This document shows positions 30,501 to 38,076 of a DNA stretch of 58,500 nucleotides, in pieces. The DNA lies in the NCBI RefSeq assembly GCF_006970445.1, contig NZ_CP033877.1:4490750-4549249 (forward strand), written 5' to 3'. The notes beneath the pieces are model-generated. The model was not told the origin of the DNA. It was given only the letters and a program-made list of their open reading frames with translations, and made no database searches. The stretch is from Stenotrophomonas maltophilia. GTDB taxonomy: Bacteria; Pseudomonadota; Gammaproteobacteria; Xanthomonadales; Xanthomonadaceae. Each line of letters opens with the position of its first letter. The first letter of the stretch is position 1. The position numbers were made by a program, and so were the translations under genes.

Positions 30501-30914
30501 CAGTTCACCGGCCAGTGCCCACGGCTTCAGCGCATCGCCGCCGGCAAGATAGGACTGCAGCGCACGCATCGGTGGCTGTGCCAGCAGCGCCGGGTCGCGC
30601 AGTGCCTGATACAGCTTCCAGTGCAGGCCGGCCGCGTCCAGGTCGTCGCGTTCACCCGGCACATTGGCGTTGAGCGCCCGGGCAACGAACTCGCCCGGGG
30701 TCAGGAACTCAAGGTTGGCGGCCACGCCATATTCGGCAGCGAGTGTCGCTTGCAGCCAACGCCGCATCGCCACCTGCGGGATCAGCACCACCTCCGGCGC
30801 GAGCAACGGCTGGCCCGGAACCGGCGCACGCACGTTGCGCGCCAGCAGCGCGGCCAGCACGTCCAGGGAGTTGGAATGGTAGAGGCGGAAATCGCTGCCC
30901 GGGTCACTCATCAT
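27567..30914 (-). CDS. recC: Exodeoxyribonuclease V gamma subunit RecC
   Basis: 1115 residues from the first of two adjacent ATGs (30914, 30911); the frame continues upstream to 31025 but the family starts at FRLYHSNSLDVLAALLA. An inactive helicase-like protein: VLIPQVAMRRWLQATLAAEYGVAANLEF, the block FRVICVLGLNDGDFPRRDP and a degenerate C-terminal nuclease fold. RecC splits the duplex and recognises Chi. First gene of recC-recB-recD and divergent from mlaF. The order (C, B, D) without ptrA differs from E. coli and is usual in xanthomonads (from general knowledge). Confidence 0.94.
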   Translation of the reverse strand: MMSDPGSDFRLYHSNSLDVLAALLARNVRAPVPGQPLLAPEVVLIPQVAMRRWLQATLAAEYGVAANLEFLTPGEFVARALNANVPGERDDLDAAGLHWKLYQALRDPALLAQPPMRALQSYLAGGDALKPWALAGELASVFEKYQAWRRDWLLRWEAGADPADPQAILWRTIAGGHDYRARRIQAYLDRFEGAGQPLPQGLPPRISAFATLNISPDVLRVMATQARVGELHFYMPTPVQSYWGDLQTLAERLRSGAPDPFGEAAGENRLLEAWGAAGRDFMAVLGSYEVVHPAGEIAAYSDPEDDTRPTLAEGGLSDSLLHRLQRDLFHRRALPSGELRDGLRSDDPSLQVHACHTRLRELQVLHDQLRSLLQDPRFDPPLQAREIAVLAPDIDPYVPYLEAVFGGRGGEDEHIPYALADSSPLAGEPLADVFVHLLGLPVSRFGLNEVLDLLASAPLAEAAGLEAVDFDRLHGWLQQAGARWGLDAKHRNQHQAPADDAYTWQFALDRLVLGHATGSEADLAGVAPWIELEGGALEALDRLLRLLRVLAVYQRRLGELLTPAQWRQRLLSLLDALLPDAPSSPNSQRALERLRKLLNQFADDAAKAGFEDGVPPEVVRSHFAGALGEADTRAPLLTGGISFGRMVPMRLLPFRVICVLGLNDGDFPRRDPAAGLNQLTAELDTPRRRPGDRSTREDDRFLFLQLFAAAQEVFYLSYLGADPRDGSVREPSVLVSELIDAAAAYHLDPPAAVRDFTVRHALQPFSPAAFGDGDPRRFSYRRQWHPAAGRLTGQRGGLQPWFDAPLPPPLDDAVEDEVTLDTLRRFLCDPAGQFLAQSLGLRLADAAEEVDDLEPLVLSSRGPEKRSVQAAVVRATLSGDTEPLYPRLRARGLLPSGPLGERQFEVEQLKTRPYASALLGWMQGEPLESRRYEVEIDGVRLHGRVADRHPEGLVRLRASTLNGNAVIRQGLDWLLANAAGDALPLVQFHDGGDAGPGPHVLPALSASAARAALRALLQLRQRGLREPLRFAPYTGWVLYNAPTEKQRSEGWKQWHGSDRSWGESSSDAWQLLLRGADPFATDASYADLLRNSQVVFSALREGRAFGVDVSQGRGT

Positions 30915-31028
30915 GCACAGTGTGCAGCACGGCAGGCAGTATTCAATGGTCAGCCCATCGCCGGTACGGATTGTTCCGGGCTGCCGGCCGATTGTCCCGG
31001 CCTGGCTAGGGTCTTGCCGTGCCACAAT

Positions 31029-31043
31029 ACTGGACCGTCCAGT
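31029..31043. promoter_or_regulatory. Palindromic operator-like site in the recC/mlaF divergent gap
   Basis: A perfect 7-1-7 palindrome, ACTGGAC-C-GTCCAGT, lies 52 bp before the mlaF start and 115 bp before recC. Its size and dyad match TetR-family operators. No TetR gene is in the window. Confidence 0.5.
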
Positions 31044-31094
31044 CTGCTTATGTTCAGCCGACGGGCCCGATCCTTCGATGTCTAAAAAACGTTA

Positions 31095-31892
31095 ATGGTG
31101 CCCATGTCGGCTTCCACCTCCAGTCTGGTGCAGTTATCCAACGTCCGCATCGACCGGAGCGGGCGCACGATCCTGCGTGACGTGTCGCTGCAGGTGCCCA
31201 AGGGCAGCATCACGGCCGTGCTGGGTCCGTCCGGCAGCGGCAAGTCGACCCTGCTGGCGGCACTGACCGGCGAACTGCGTCCGGTCGCCGGCGAGGTCAC
31301 CCTGTTCGGCAAGCCGATTCCGCATGACAGCGGCGCGCTGCTGGAAATGCGCAAGAGCGTGGGTGTACTGCTGCAGGGCAACGGCCTGCTGACCGATCTG
31401 ACCGTGGCCGAAAACGTCGCGCTGCCGCTGCGCACGCATACCCGCCTGCCGACCGCCGTGCTGCGCCGCCTGGTGGAAATGAAGCTGCATGCGGTGGGCC
31501 TGCTGGCCGCTGCCGATGCCTGGCCGCGCGAACTGTCCGGCGGCATGGCGCGCCGCGTCGCGCTGGCCCGCGCGCTGGCACTGGATCCGCCGCTGATGAT
31601 CTACGACGAGCCGCTGACCGGGCTGGACCCGATCGCCTCGGGGGTGATCATGAGCCTGATCCAGCGCCTCAACCACAGCCTCGGCCTGACCAGCATCATC
31701 GTCAGCCACCACGTGCACGAGACCCTGCCGATCTGCGACCAGGTCATCGCCATTGCCAATGGCGGCATCGTGTTCCAGGGCACGCCCGAGGCGCTGCAGT
31801 CCAGCCAGGACCCGCTGCTGCGGCAGTTCCTGCACGGCCAGCCCGATGGCCCCATTCCGTTCGATGCCGCGCCGCGCGCGAGGGTCGCCTGA
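31095..31892 (+). CDS. mlaF: Mla phospholipid transporter ATPase MlaF
   Basis: 265 residues from the ATG at 31095; the ATG at 31104 is equally possible. ABC ATPase with Walker A GPSGSGKS (44-51), Q-loop in VGVLLQGNGLLTDLTV, signature LSGGMARR, Walker B LMIYDEPLTGLDP and switch His in IIVSHHVHE. It drives the MlaFEDB complex, which moves phospholipids between the inner membrane and periplasmic MlaC. Its stop overlaps the mlaE start (TGATG). Confidence 0.95.
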   Translation: MVPMSASTSSLVQLSNVRIDRSGRTILRDVSLQVPKGSITAVLGPSGSGKSTLLAALTGELRPVAGEVTLFGKPIPHDSGALLEMRKSVGVLLQGNGLLTDLTVAENVALPLRTHTRLPTAVLRRLVEMKLHAVGLLAAADAWPRELSGGMARRVALARALALDPPLMIYDEPLTGLDPIASGVIMSLIQRLNHSLGLTSIIVSHHVHETLPICDQVIAIANGGIVFQGTPEALQSSQDPLLRQFLHGQPDGPIPFDAAPRARVA

Positions 31893-32641
31893 TGCCGTTC
31901 GTTCAAGCCACCCGCTCGCTGGGCCGTGCCGGCCTGTTCTCGCTGACCGTGCTGCGTGGTTCGCTGCCGACCCGTGATTTCCTGGCCGAGCTGACCCGCG
32001 AGATCTACAAGATCGGTGCGCGCTCGCTGCCGATCATCGCCGTCGGTGGTGCCTTCGTCGGCCTGGTGCTGACCCTGCAGGGCTACCGCACGCTGACCAC
32101 CTTCGGTGCGGCCGACGCGCTGTCGACCCTGCTCGGCCTGTCGCTGTACCGCGAACTGGCACCGGTGCTGACCGCGCTGCTGTTCATCGGCCGCGCCGGC
32201 AGCTCGATCGCCGCCGAACTGGGCCTGATGCGCGCCACCGACCAGATCAAGGCACTGGAGCTGATGGCGATCGACCCGGTGGCCAAGGCCGTCGCGCCGC
32301 GCTTCTGGGCGGCGGTGCTGACCGTGCCGCTGCTGACCGGCATCTTCTGCTCGCTGGCGATCAGTGCCAGCTACTTCGAAGCGGTGCACGTGCTGGGCCT
32401 GGACAATGGCGTGTTCTGGTCGGCGCTGCGCAACAGCGTCGATTTCTGGGATGACTTCGGCGTGGCGATGCTGAAGTCGGCGATCTTCGGCGGCACCGCC
32501 GCACTGGTCGCCGCCTACGTTGGTTTCCACGCCGAGCCGACCATCGAGGGCACCTCGGTGGCGACCACCCGTGCGGTGGTCAACGCCTCGCTGCTGGTGC
32601 TGATGTTCAACTTCGTGCTGTCGGCAATGTTGTTCACCTAA
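31892..32641 (+). CDS. mlaE: Mla phospholipid transporter permease MlaE
   Basis: 249 residues with five hydrophobic segments. The MlaE/YrbE signature is present (IIAVGGAFVGLVLTLQGY, ELAPVLTALLFIGRAGSSIAAELG, and the EF-helix region LELMAIDPVAKAVAPRFWA). It is the membrane subunit of the Mla ABC complex. It starts inside the mlaF stop codon, so the two subunits are made together. Confidence 0.95.
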   Translation: MPFVQATRSLGRAGLFSLTVLRGSLPTRDFLAELTREIYKIGARSLPIIAVGGAFVGLVLTLQGYRTLTTFGAADALSTLLGLSLYRELAPVLTALLFIGRAGSSIAAELGLMRATDQIKALELMAIDPVAKAVAPRFWAAVLTVPLLTGIFCSLAISASYFEAVHVLGLDNGVFWSALRNSVDFWDDFGVAMLKSAIFGGTAALVAAYVGFHAEPTIEGTSVATTRAVVNASLLVLMFNFVLSAMLFT

Positions 32642-32700
32642 CCCCTCCACCGGCGGTGCGCATGCGCGCGCGGCCACCACGACTCGATCAGGTAATCCAC

Positions 32701-33225
32701 ATGGCCATCCGCGGTCCCAGACTCGAATTCTCTGTCGGCGCATTCCTGCTGCTGGCCCTGGCCTCGCTGATGGTGCTGGCCGTGGCCTCGACCAACCAGC
32801 GCTGGAGCTGGGGCAGCCAGGGCTACGAGCTGAAGGCGCGCTTCTCCCAGGTCGGCCAGCTGCGCAAGCAGGCGCCGGTGAAGATCGGCGGCGTCACCGT
32901 CGGCCAGGTCGCCTCGATCGACCTGGATCCGGTGAAGTTCGAATCCATCGTGACCCTGCGCATGGACAGCAAGGTCAAGGACCTGCCGGCGGACACCTCA
33001 GCCGGCATCTTCACCAGTGGTTTGCTGGGCGAGAGCTATATCGGTCTGCAGCCGGGCGGTGACCCGGACGTGCTCAAGGCCGGTGACGAGATCGTCTTCA
33101 CCCAGCCGGCGGTTGACCTGATCCAGCTGGTCGGCAAGTACATGTTCAGTGGCGGCGCCGGTGGTGGCGCAGGCCAGAAGCCCAACGATGGCGCGCAGGC
33201 GCCTGCAACGGAACCGCAACCATGA
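32701..33225 (+). CDS. mlaD: Mla MCE-domain protein MlaD
   Basis: 174 residues from the ATG at 32701. An N-terminal transmembrane anchor (VGAFLLLALASLMVLAVA) precedes an MCE domain (YELKARFSQVGQLRKQAPVK, SAGIFTSGLLGESYIGLQPG) and a Gly-rich, Pro/Ala-rich tail. MlaD forms the hexameric periplasmic ring that carries lipid between MlaE and MlaC. Its stop overlaps the mlaC ATG (ATGA). Confidence 0.94.
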   Translation: MAIRGPRLEFSVGAFLLLALASLMVLAVASTNQRWSWGSQGYELKARFSQVGQLRKQAPVKIGGVTVGQVASIDLDPVKFESIVTLRMDSKVKDLPADTSAGIFTSGLLGESYIGLQPGGDPDVLKAGDEIVFTQPAVDLIQLVGKYMFSGGAGGGAGQKPNDGAQAPATEPQP

Positions 33226-33884
33226 AGATGAAACTGATCCCGGCCCTGCTCGCCTCGACGCTGCTGCTGGCCACGCCGTTCCTCGCCCAGGCCCAGGCCG
33301 CCGCCCCCGCCGCAGCCGCGACGCAGGGCCAGGCCGGCAAGGTGGTGATCGATGCCAGCACGCGCATCCTCACCACCCTGCAACAGCGCCGGAGCGAGTT
33401 CAGCAGCAACCCGGCCAGCCTGCGCAGCTACATCGACAGCGAATTGAACCGCACCTTCGACCGCGACTATGCGGCACGCCTGGTGCTGGGCCCGCACGCC
33501 CGCGGCGCCTCGGATGCCGACATCAAGCTGTTCGCCGATGCCATGGCCGACAGCCTGATGCAGCGCTACGGTTCGACCCTGCTCAACATCCAGGGCAAGC
33601 CGAGCTTCCGCCTGAAGGGTGAAAGCCCGTTGCCGGGCAATCGCGGCGTGCGCGTGAGTACCGAACTGGTGCGCGCCGGCAGCGAACCGACGCCGGTCGA
33701 GTACTGGATGCGCAACGTGAACGGCCAGTGGAAGATCTTCGACGTCAACATCGAAGGCATCTCCTACGTGCAGACCTTCCGCAACCAGTTCGATACCCCG
33801 CTGCGCCAGAAGGGCATCAAGCAGGTGGCCAGCGAACTGCACAGCGGCAGCATGCAGGCCGGGCCCGCGGGCAATGGCAAGTAA
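33222..33884 (+). CDS. mlaC: Periplasmic phospholipid-binding protein MlaC
   Basis: 220 residues with a clear signal peptide (LIPALLASTLLLATPFLAQAQA, cleavage about residue 24). The MlaC/Ttg2D fold follows: RSYIDSELNRTFDRDYAARLVLG, PVEYWMRNVNGQWKIFDVNIEGISYVQTFRNQF in parts. It shuttles phospholipid across the periplasm between MlaA and MlaD. It overlaps mlaB by 11 bp. Confidence 0.94.
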   Translation: MKMKLIPALLASTLLLATPFLAQAQAAAPAAAATQGQAGKVVIDASTRILTTLQQRRSEFSSNPASLRSYIDSELNRTFDRDYAARLVLGPHARGASDADIKLFADAMADSLMQRYGSTLLNIQGKPSFRLKGESPLPGNRGVRVSTELVRAGSEPTPVEYWMRNVNGQWKIFDVNIEGISYVQTFRNQFDTPLRQKGIKQVASELHSGSMQAGPAGNGK

Positions 33885-34185
33885 CGCACTGGCGCTGCTG
33901 GAAGGCGACACCCTGCGCCTGCGCGGGGTGCTTGACCGTGCCGCGGTGATCGCACTGTGGCCGCAGCTGCAGGCCCTGCCGGCCAAGCTGGCACGGCTGG
34001 AGCTGGGCGAGGTCGAGCGCGTGGACAGCGCCGGCCTGGCCCTGCTGGCCGAACTGGCGGCCCGTGCACGCAAGGCGGGCCATGCGCTGGCCATTTCCGG
34101 CGCACCGGCCGGCTTCAACGAGCTGAGCGCAGCCTACCGGCTGTCGCCCGACCTGGATTTCAACGCTACTTCTGCTGCGAGCTGA
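33874..34185 (+). CDS. mlaB: STAS-domain protein MlaB
   Basis: 103 residues: a short STAS fold with LRLRGVLDRAAVIALWPQL, LGEVERVDSAGLALLAELA (the conserved D-S-A-G loop) and ALAISGAPAGF. MlaB binds MlaF in the cytoplasm and is needed for assembly of the transporter. The start lies within the mlaC 3' end and its stop is 1 bp before mlaA, which is tight operon packing. Confidence 0.9.
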   Translation: MASNALALLEGDTLRLRGVLDRAAVIALWPQLQALPAKLARLELGEVERVDSAGLALLAELAARARKAGHALAISGAPAGFNELSAAYRLSPDLDFNATSAAS

Positions 34186-34186
34186 C

Positions 34187-35203
34187 ATGAACGTCGTACG
34201 CACTTTCCCCCTGATCCTCCTGGCCACCGCCCTGACCGCCTGTGCCGGCAAGCCCGCGCGCAGCGATGCACCGGTCGCCAGCACCGTGGTTGCGCCCAGC
34301 CCTGCTGCCGAAGCGCCGGCCGCAACGGCCGATACCGGCGTGGTCGACGCTGCTCCGGTCACCCCCGTGGCCAACCCTGCGGCGCCCGCCACTTCGTCGC
34401 CGACGGCTGCGCCGCAGGGCGCAGCGGCCGGCCCACCGAAGGCCGCAGCGTCCACCGCCGCCGCCGGCGACGATGATTTCGACGCCCTGTATGGTGGCAC
34501 CGGCAACACCGGCAGTGCGGCGGCCTACGATCCGTGGGAACCGTTCAACCGCAAGGTGCACACGTTCAACAATGCGGTCGACCGCGGCGTGGCCCGCCCG
34601 CTGGCCACCGCCTACACCCATGTGGTGCCGCGCTTCGCGCGTACCGGCGTCAGCAACTTCTTCAGCAACCTGCGCGCGCCGGTCACCATCACCAACCAGC
34701 TGCTGCAGGGCCGCGGTGCCGATGCGTGGGACAGCCTCGGCCGCTTCCTGATGAACAGCACGCTGGGCATCGGTGGCCTGTTCGATCCGGCCAGCAAGGC
34801 GATGGTGCCGCGTCGCAATGAAGACTTCGGCCAGACCCTGGGTGCCTGGGGCTGGCGTCGTTCGCGCTACGTGGAACTGCCATTCTTCGGCCCGCGTACC
34901 GTGCGCGATGTGTTCGGCCTGGCCGGTGACATCCCGTTGTCGCCGATGCGCCGCATCGAAGAAGACAAGATCCGCATCGGCCTGCAGGGCCTGCAGCTGG
35001 TCGATACCCGCGCGCAGCTGCTGGCGATCGACGATCTGCGCGACACCGCAGTGGACGAGTACGCCCTGGTCCGCGATGCCTGGATGCAGCGCCGCAACTA
35101 CCAGATCGAGAACGATCTGCGCAGCAAGCGCGACCGCGGCCACGACGATGCCAATTCGCCGATCCCGGTCGATGCGATGCCGATGCCGCAGTGGACGCAC
35201 TGA
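34187..35203 (+). CDS. mlaA: Outer-membrane phospholipid lipoprotein MlaA (VacJ)
   Basis: 338 residues. Lipobox LTAC (Cys19) is followed by an unusually long Ala/Pro/Thr-rich, low-complexity linker to about residue 110. The MlaA core then begins at YDPWEPFNRKVHTFNNAVD and includes VRAPVTITNQLLQG-type and TLGIGGLFDPA segments. MlaA removes surface phospholipids from the outer membrane. In E. coli it is encoded apart from mlaFEDCB; here it is the last gene of the same operon, followed by a strong terminator. The linker makes it about 85 residues longer than the E. coli protein (from memory). Confidence 0.94.
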   Translation: MNVVRTFPLILLATALTACAGKPARSDAPVASTVVAPSPAAEAPAATADTGVVDAAPVTPVANPAAPATSSPTAAPQGAAAGPPKAAASTAAAGDDDFDALYGGTGNTGSAAAYDPWEPFNRKVHTFNNAVDRGVARPLATAYTHVVPRFARTGVSNFFSNLRAPVTITNQLLQGRGADAWDSLGRFLMNSTLGIGGLFDPASKAMVPRRNEDFGQTLGAWGWRRSRYVELPFFGPRTVRDVFGLAGDIPLSPMRRIEEDKIRIGLQGLQLVDTRAQLLAIDDLRDTAVDEYALVRDAWMQRRNYQIENDLRSKRDRGHDDANSPIPVDAMPMPQWTH

Positions 35204-35222
35204 GTCCGGTCTGCAGCGCATG

Positions 35223-35248
35223 AAAAACCCCGCCTCGGCGGGGTTTTT
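35223..35248 (+). terminator. Rho-independent terminator of the mla operon
   Basis: Arms aaaaaccccgcc (35223-35234) and ggcggggttttt (35237-35248) pair over 12 bp and are followed by ctttt. It lies 20 bp after the mlaA stop and is the clearest terminator on the plus strand here. Confidence 0.93.
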
Positions 35249-35272
35249 CTTTTCCGGCGGGGTTCCTTTCCG

Positions 35273-35296
35273 GTAGGTGCCAACCTTGGTTGGCAC
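35273..35296. repeat. REP-like palindrome, core gtgccaacc-tt-ggttggcac
   Basis: A GTAG-type head is followed by a perfect 9-bp stem with a 2-bp centre. Related copies occur at 41926-41948 and 48321-48344. It lies between the mla terminator and the convergent glutathione peroxidase stop. Confidence 0.8.
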
Positions 35297-35303
35297 GCGT
35301 TCC

Positions 35304-35849
35304 TCAGGCCGCCAGTGCCGCCTCGATGGCCTCGCGCAGGCGCGCATCATCGGCGGCCACATCCGGCGCAAAGCGGGCGACGACCTTGCCATCGCGGCCG
35401 ACCAGGAACTTCTCGAAGTTCCACAGCACCGCCGGTGCCGGATGGATCGGGATCTCCTTGCTGGCCAGGCGCTCGCGCAGCGGGCCTTCACCGATCGACT
35501 GCGGCTGCGCAGCGGTCAGCTGCTGGTATAGCGGGTGGGTGTCCTCGCCAGCCACGCTGATCTTGGAGAACATCGGGAAACTGACATCGTAGGTGAGCTG
35601 GCAGAACTGCTGGATCTCGGCCTCGCTGCCCGGCTCCTGGCCGAGGAAGTTGTTTGCGGGGAAGCCCAGCACTTCCAGGCCCTGTGCATGCTTTTCCGCA
35701 TACAGCGCCTGCAGGCCTTCGTACTGCGGGGTCAGGCCGCACTTGGAGGCAACGTTGACCAGCAGCAGCACCTTGCCCTGGTAGTCGGCAAGCGAGGACG
35801 GCTGGCCGTCGATGGTGGTGAGGGAAATGTCCTGGATCGGGGTGCTCAC
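35304..35849 (-). CDS. Glutathione peroxidase (thioredoxin-fold, Cys type)
   Basis: 181 residues. VLLLVNVASKCGLTPQYEGL contains the peroxidatic cysteine (Cys37), followed by the family block LEVLGFPANNFLGQEPG and the Trp-Asn motif in VLWNFEKFLVGRDG. These enzymes reduce hydroperoxides, often with thioredoxin rather than glutathione in bacteria. Single-gene unit, convergent with the mla operon. Confidence 0.92.
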   Translation of the reverse strand: MSTPIQDISLTTIDGQPSSLADYQGKVLLLVNVASKCGLTPQYEGLQALYAEKHAQGLEVLGFPANNFLGQEPGSEAEIQQFCQLTYDVSFPMFSKISVAGEDTHPLYQQLTAAQPQSIGEGPLRERLASKEIPIHPAPAVLWNFEKFLVGRDGKVVARFAPDVAADDARLREAIEAALAA

Positions 35850-35906
35850 GCGGGGGCTCCGGCTACGGCGGGGAATGGCCCATCAGCATAGCGCCGCGCG
35901 ATGCCG

Positions 35907-36005
35907 GTAGTGCCGGCCGCTGGCCGCTGGCCGCTGGCCGCTGGCCGGCGATCGTGCGACCGTTCGCAAGGGTTCATGAGGTTGCCGGCCAGCGGCCGGC
36001 ACGAC
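35907..36005. repeat. SMAG-type REP pair with expanded heptamer
   Basis: Left copy 35907-35949 (head gtag) and inverted right copy 35983-36005 are arranged tail-to-tail. The left copy has four tandem cgctggc units (35918-35945) where a normal core has one, lengthening it by 21 bp. The pair lies 2 bp past the stop of the small lipoprotein gene at 36008. Confidence 0.9.
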
Positions 36006-36007
36006 GA

Positions 36008-36391
36008 TCAGTCCACGCAGATCGTGCCCTGCGCCTTGCCGTCATCGATGCGCTGGCGGCACCCGAAGTTCTGGCGGGCATCACGCTGGCAGGTACCGGA
36101 CGCCACAGCACCGGGCGCCACCTCGCCCCCGGCCAGGCACTGGCCCGTGCAGTCACTCTTGCGGCTGCAGGTCTTGCCGGCGTCGGCATAGGGAATCACG
36201 CACTGCTCGCGCTGCAGCCGGCCGAGCCGCTGCAGGGCGCCACCGGCGGCCTGGCAGTCGACGTCACGTGCTTCGCGGTAGGCCTCGCTGGCTTCGGGTG
36301 TTGGCGTTGCCGTATCGGCGATCGGCGCGGCGCTGCTGCATGCGGCCAGCAACGCTGCCAGGACAAGAACGGCACAGGAGCGCAAGCGCAT
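36008..36391 (-). CDS. Small cysteine-rich lipoprotein, unknown function
   Basis: 127 residues from the ATG at 36389-36391. N-terminal lipoprotein signal with lipobox LAAC (Cys18), a polar linker, then a C-terminal region with seven cysteines (including KTCSRKSDCTGQCL) that probably form disulfides in the periplasm. I do not recognise a named family. The gene is single and transcribed with the stop almost touching a SMAG pair. Confidence 0.78.
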   Translation of the reverse strand: MRLRSCAVLVLAALLAACSSAAPIADTATPTPEASEAYREARDVDCQAAGGALQRLGRLQREQCVIPYADAGKTCSRKSDCTGQCLAGGEVAPGAVASGTCQRDARQNFGCRQRIDDGKAQGTICVD

Positions 36392-36452
36392 GGGGATACC
36401 CGCCACGGATACAGGGCGCCCAGCATAGCCAGGCGCGGGTGCAGAGGAAGTG

Positions 36453-38021
36453 TCAGCCCGCATTGCCGTCCTCGTCGTCCTCCGATGCGCCCAGCTGCTG
36501 CATCGGGTCGGGCGTCAGCTCCGGCGGCAGCGCGCGCTTGGCCTTGCTGCCCAGTTCGGCAAGCCGGCGGGCGCGGCTGATGGCCGACTGCGGCGAGTCG
36601 ATCAGGCGATTGCGCGCATCGGCGTAGACCTTGGCGGCATCGTCCAGCTTGGTGCCCACGGCATTGAAATCCTTCAGGAACCCGGTCAATGCGTCCAGCA
36701 CCAGACCGCCGGCCTCACTGATCTTCAGCGCCTGCTTCTGCACCTTGTCGCGCGTCCACAGGCGCTCGGCCACGCGCAGCAGCGCCATCAGGGTGTTGGG
36801 CGAGGCGAACACCACGCGGTTGTCGAAGGCGAACGCCTGCAGGCTGCCATCGGCGCCCAGTGCGGCCGACAACGCACCCTCGATGGGAACGAAGGCAATG
36901 GTGATGTCCAGTGTCTCGCTGCCCAGTGCCTTGGGATAGTTTTTGTCGCCCAGGTCCTTCACGTGCTGGCGCAGCGCAACCGCGTGCCGGCGCAGCGCAT
37001 CTTCGGACTGCTCCGGGGTGGCGGCATTCATGGCTTCCTGCCAGGCGATCAGGTTCACCTTGCTGTCGATCACCACGCTGCGTTCGTCGGGGAACTGCAC
37101 CACCACGTCCGGCCGCAGACGCGCACCGTCGTCATCCACGGCATGCTTCTGCCGCTGGTAGTGCACGCCCTCTTCCAGGCCCGATCCGCGCAGGACGTTG
37201 TCGAGCATCAGCTCGCCCCAGTCGCCGCGGACCTTGGCATTGCCCTTCAGTGCATTGGTCAACGCCGATGCCTGCGCGGCCATGTCCTGGTTGAGCGTCT
37301 TCAGTTCGCCCACCGCACCCAGCAGGCTGGCGCGCTGGCGCGCTTCCTCGCCATACAGGGTGTCGACGCGGGTGCGGAAATCACCCAGCTTGTCGGCGAA
37401 CGGCTTGAGCAGCCCCTCGATATCCGCGCGCGACTGCACCGTCGCCTGCCGCACGTTCTTCTCGAACTGCTGTCCGCGTTCGTCGAACACCTTGCCCGCC
37501 AGTTCGGCGAAGGCGCCGGACAGCTTTTCCTTGGCGGTATCGAGATAGCTGCGCAGTTCGGCACTGGCCCGTTCGGAGTGCTGCAGATTGGCTACCGCGC
37601 GGGCATGTTCACCGTGCAGCTGCTGGTAGCGCTGCTGCGCCTGCTGCAGCTCGCTGCTGGTATCGGCAACGGCAGCGCGCGCCTGCGCCAGCGCCGCTTC
37701 ACGTTCGGCCAGTTGTGCTTCGCGGCTGGCCGACAGCGCTGCTTCGCGCTCCACCCGGGCGGTCAGCGTGGTGACCGCCTGCGCGTGCTGCTGGCTGCGG
37801 CCTCGTTCGTTTTCCAGTTCCGCGCCCAGCGCATCGAGGCGGCCGCGCAGCTGGCCGGCATCGACCAGGGCGAGACGATGTTGTTCGCGTTCGCTGTCCA
37901 GCTGCCGCTGCAGATCGTCGGACGCTGCGTTACCAGGGGTGCGACGCCACAGCAGCAACAGTGCGACCAGGGTCGCCAGCAGCAGGACCACAGCCAGGAT
38001 CATGAGGACTTCGATATTCAT
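36453..38021 (-). CDS. rmuC: DNA recombination protein RmuC homologue
   Basis: 522 residues. One N-terminal transmembrane helix (VLMILAVVLLLATLVALLLL) is followed by a long coiled coil (residues 35-190) and the RmuC nuclease-like domain (VRGDWGELMLDNVLRGSGL, RPDVVVQFPDERSVVIDSKV, the PIEGAL segment). RmuC homologues limit inversion at short inverted repeats in E. coli. That is of interest in a genome full of palindromes, but the link is only inference. Single gene. Confidence 0.92.
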   Translation of the reverse strand: MNIEVLMILAVVLLLATLVALLLLWRRTPGNAASDDLQRQLDSEREQHRLALVDAGQLRGRLDALGAELENERGRSQQHAQAVTTLTARVEREAALSASREAQLAEREAALAQARAAVADTSSELQQAQQRYQQLHGEHARAVANLQHSERASAELRSYLDTAKEKLSGAFAELAGKVFDERGQQFEKNVRQATVQSRADIEGLLKPFADKLGDFRTRVDTLYGEEARQRASLLGAVGELKTLNQDMAAQASALTNALKGNAKVRGDWGELMLDNVLRGSGLEEGVHYQRQKHAVDDDGARLRPDVVVQFPDERSVVIDSKVNLIAWQEAMNAATPEQSEDALRRHAVALRQHVKDLGDKNYPKALGSETLDITIAFVPIEGALSAALGADGSLQAFAFDNRVVFASPNTLMALLRVAERLWTRDKVQKQALKISEAGGLVLDALTGFLKDFNAVGTKLDDAAKVYADARNRLIDSPQSAISRARRLAELGSKAKRALPPELTPDPMQQLGASEDDEDGNAG

Positions 38022-38076
38022 GCGATCAGTTTAGCCCCGCTGCGCTAGGCTGGGTCGGCCCGCCCCGGAAGCCCCC

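Noticed and set aside
35907..36005. Tandem heptamers considered as a CRISPR or VNTR in a gene
   Set aside because: The repeats are 7 bp without spacers and fall within a SMAG palindrome in a gap.
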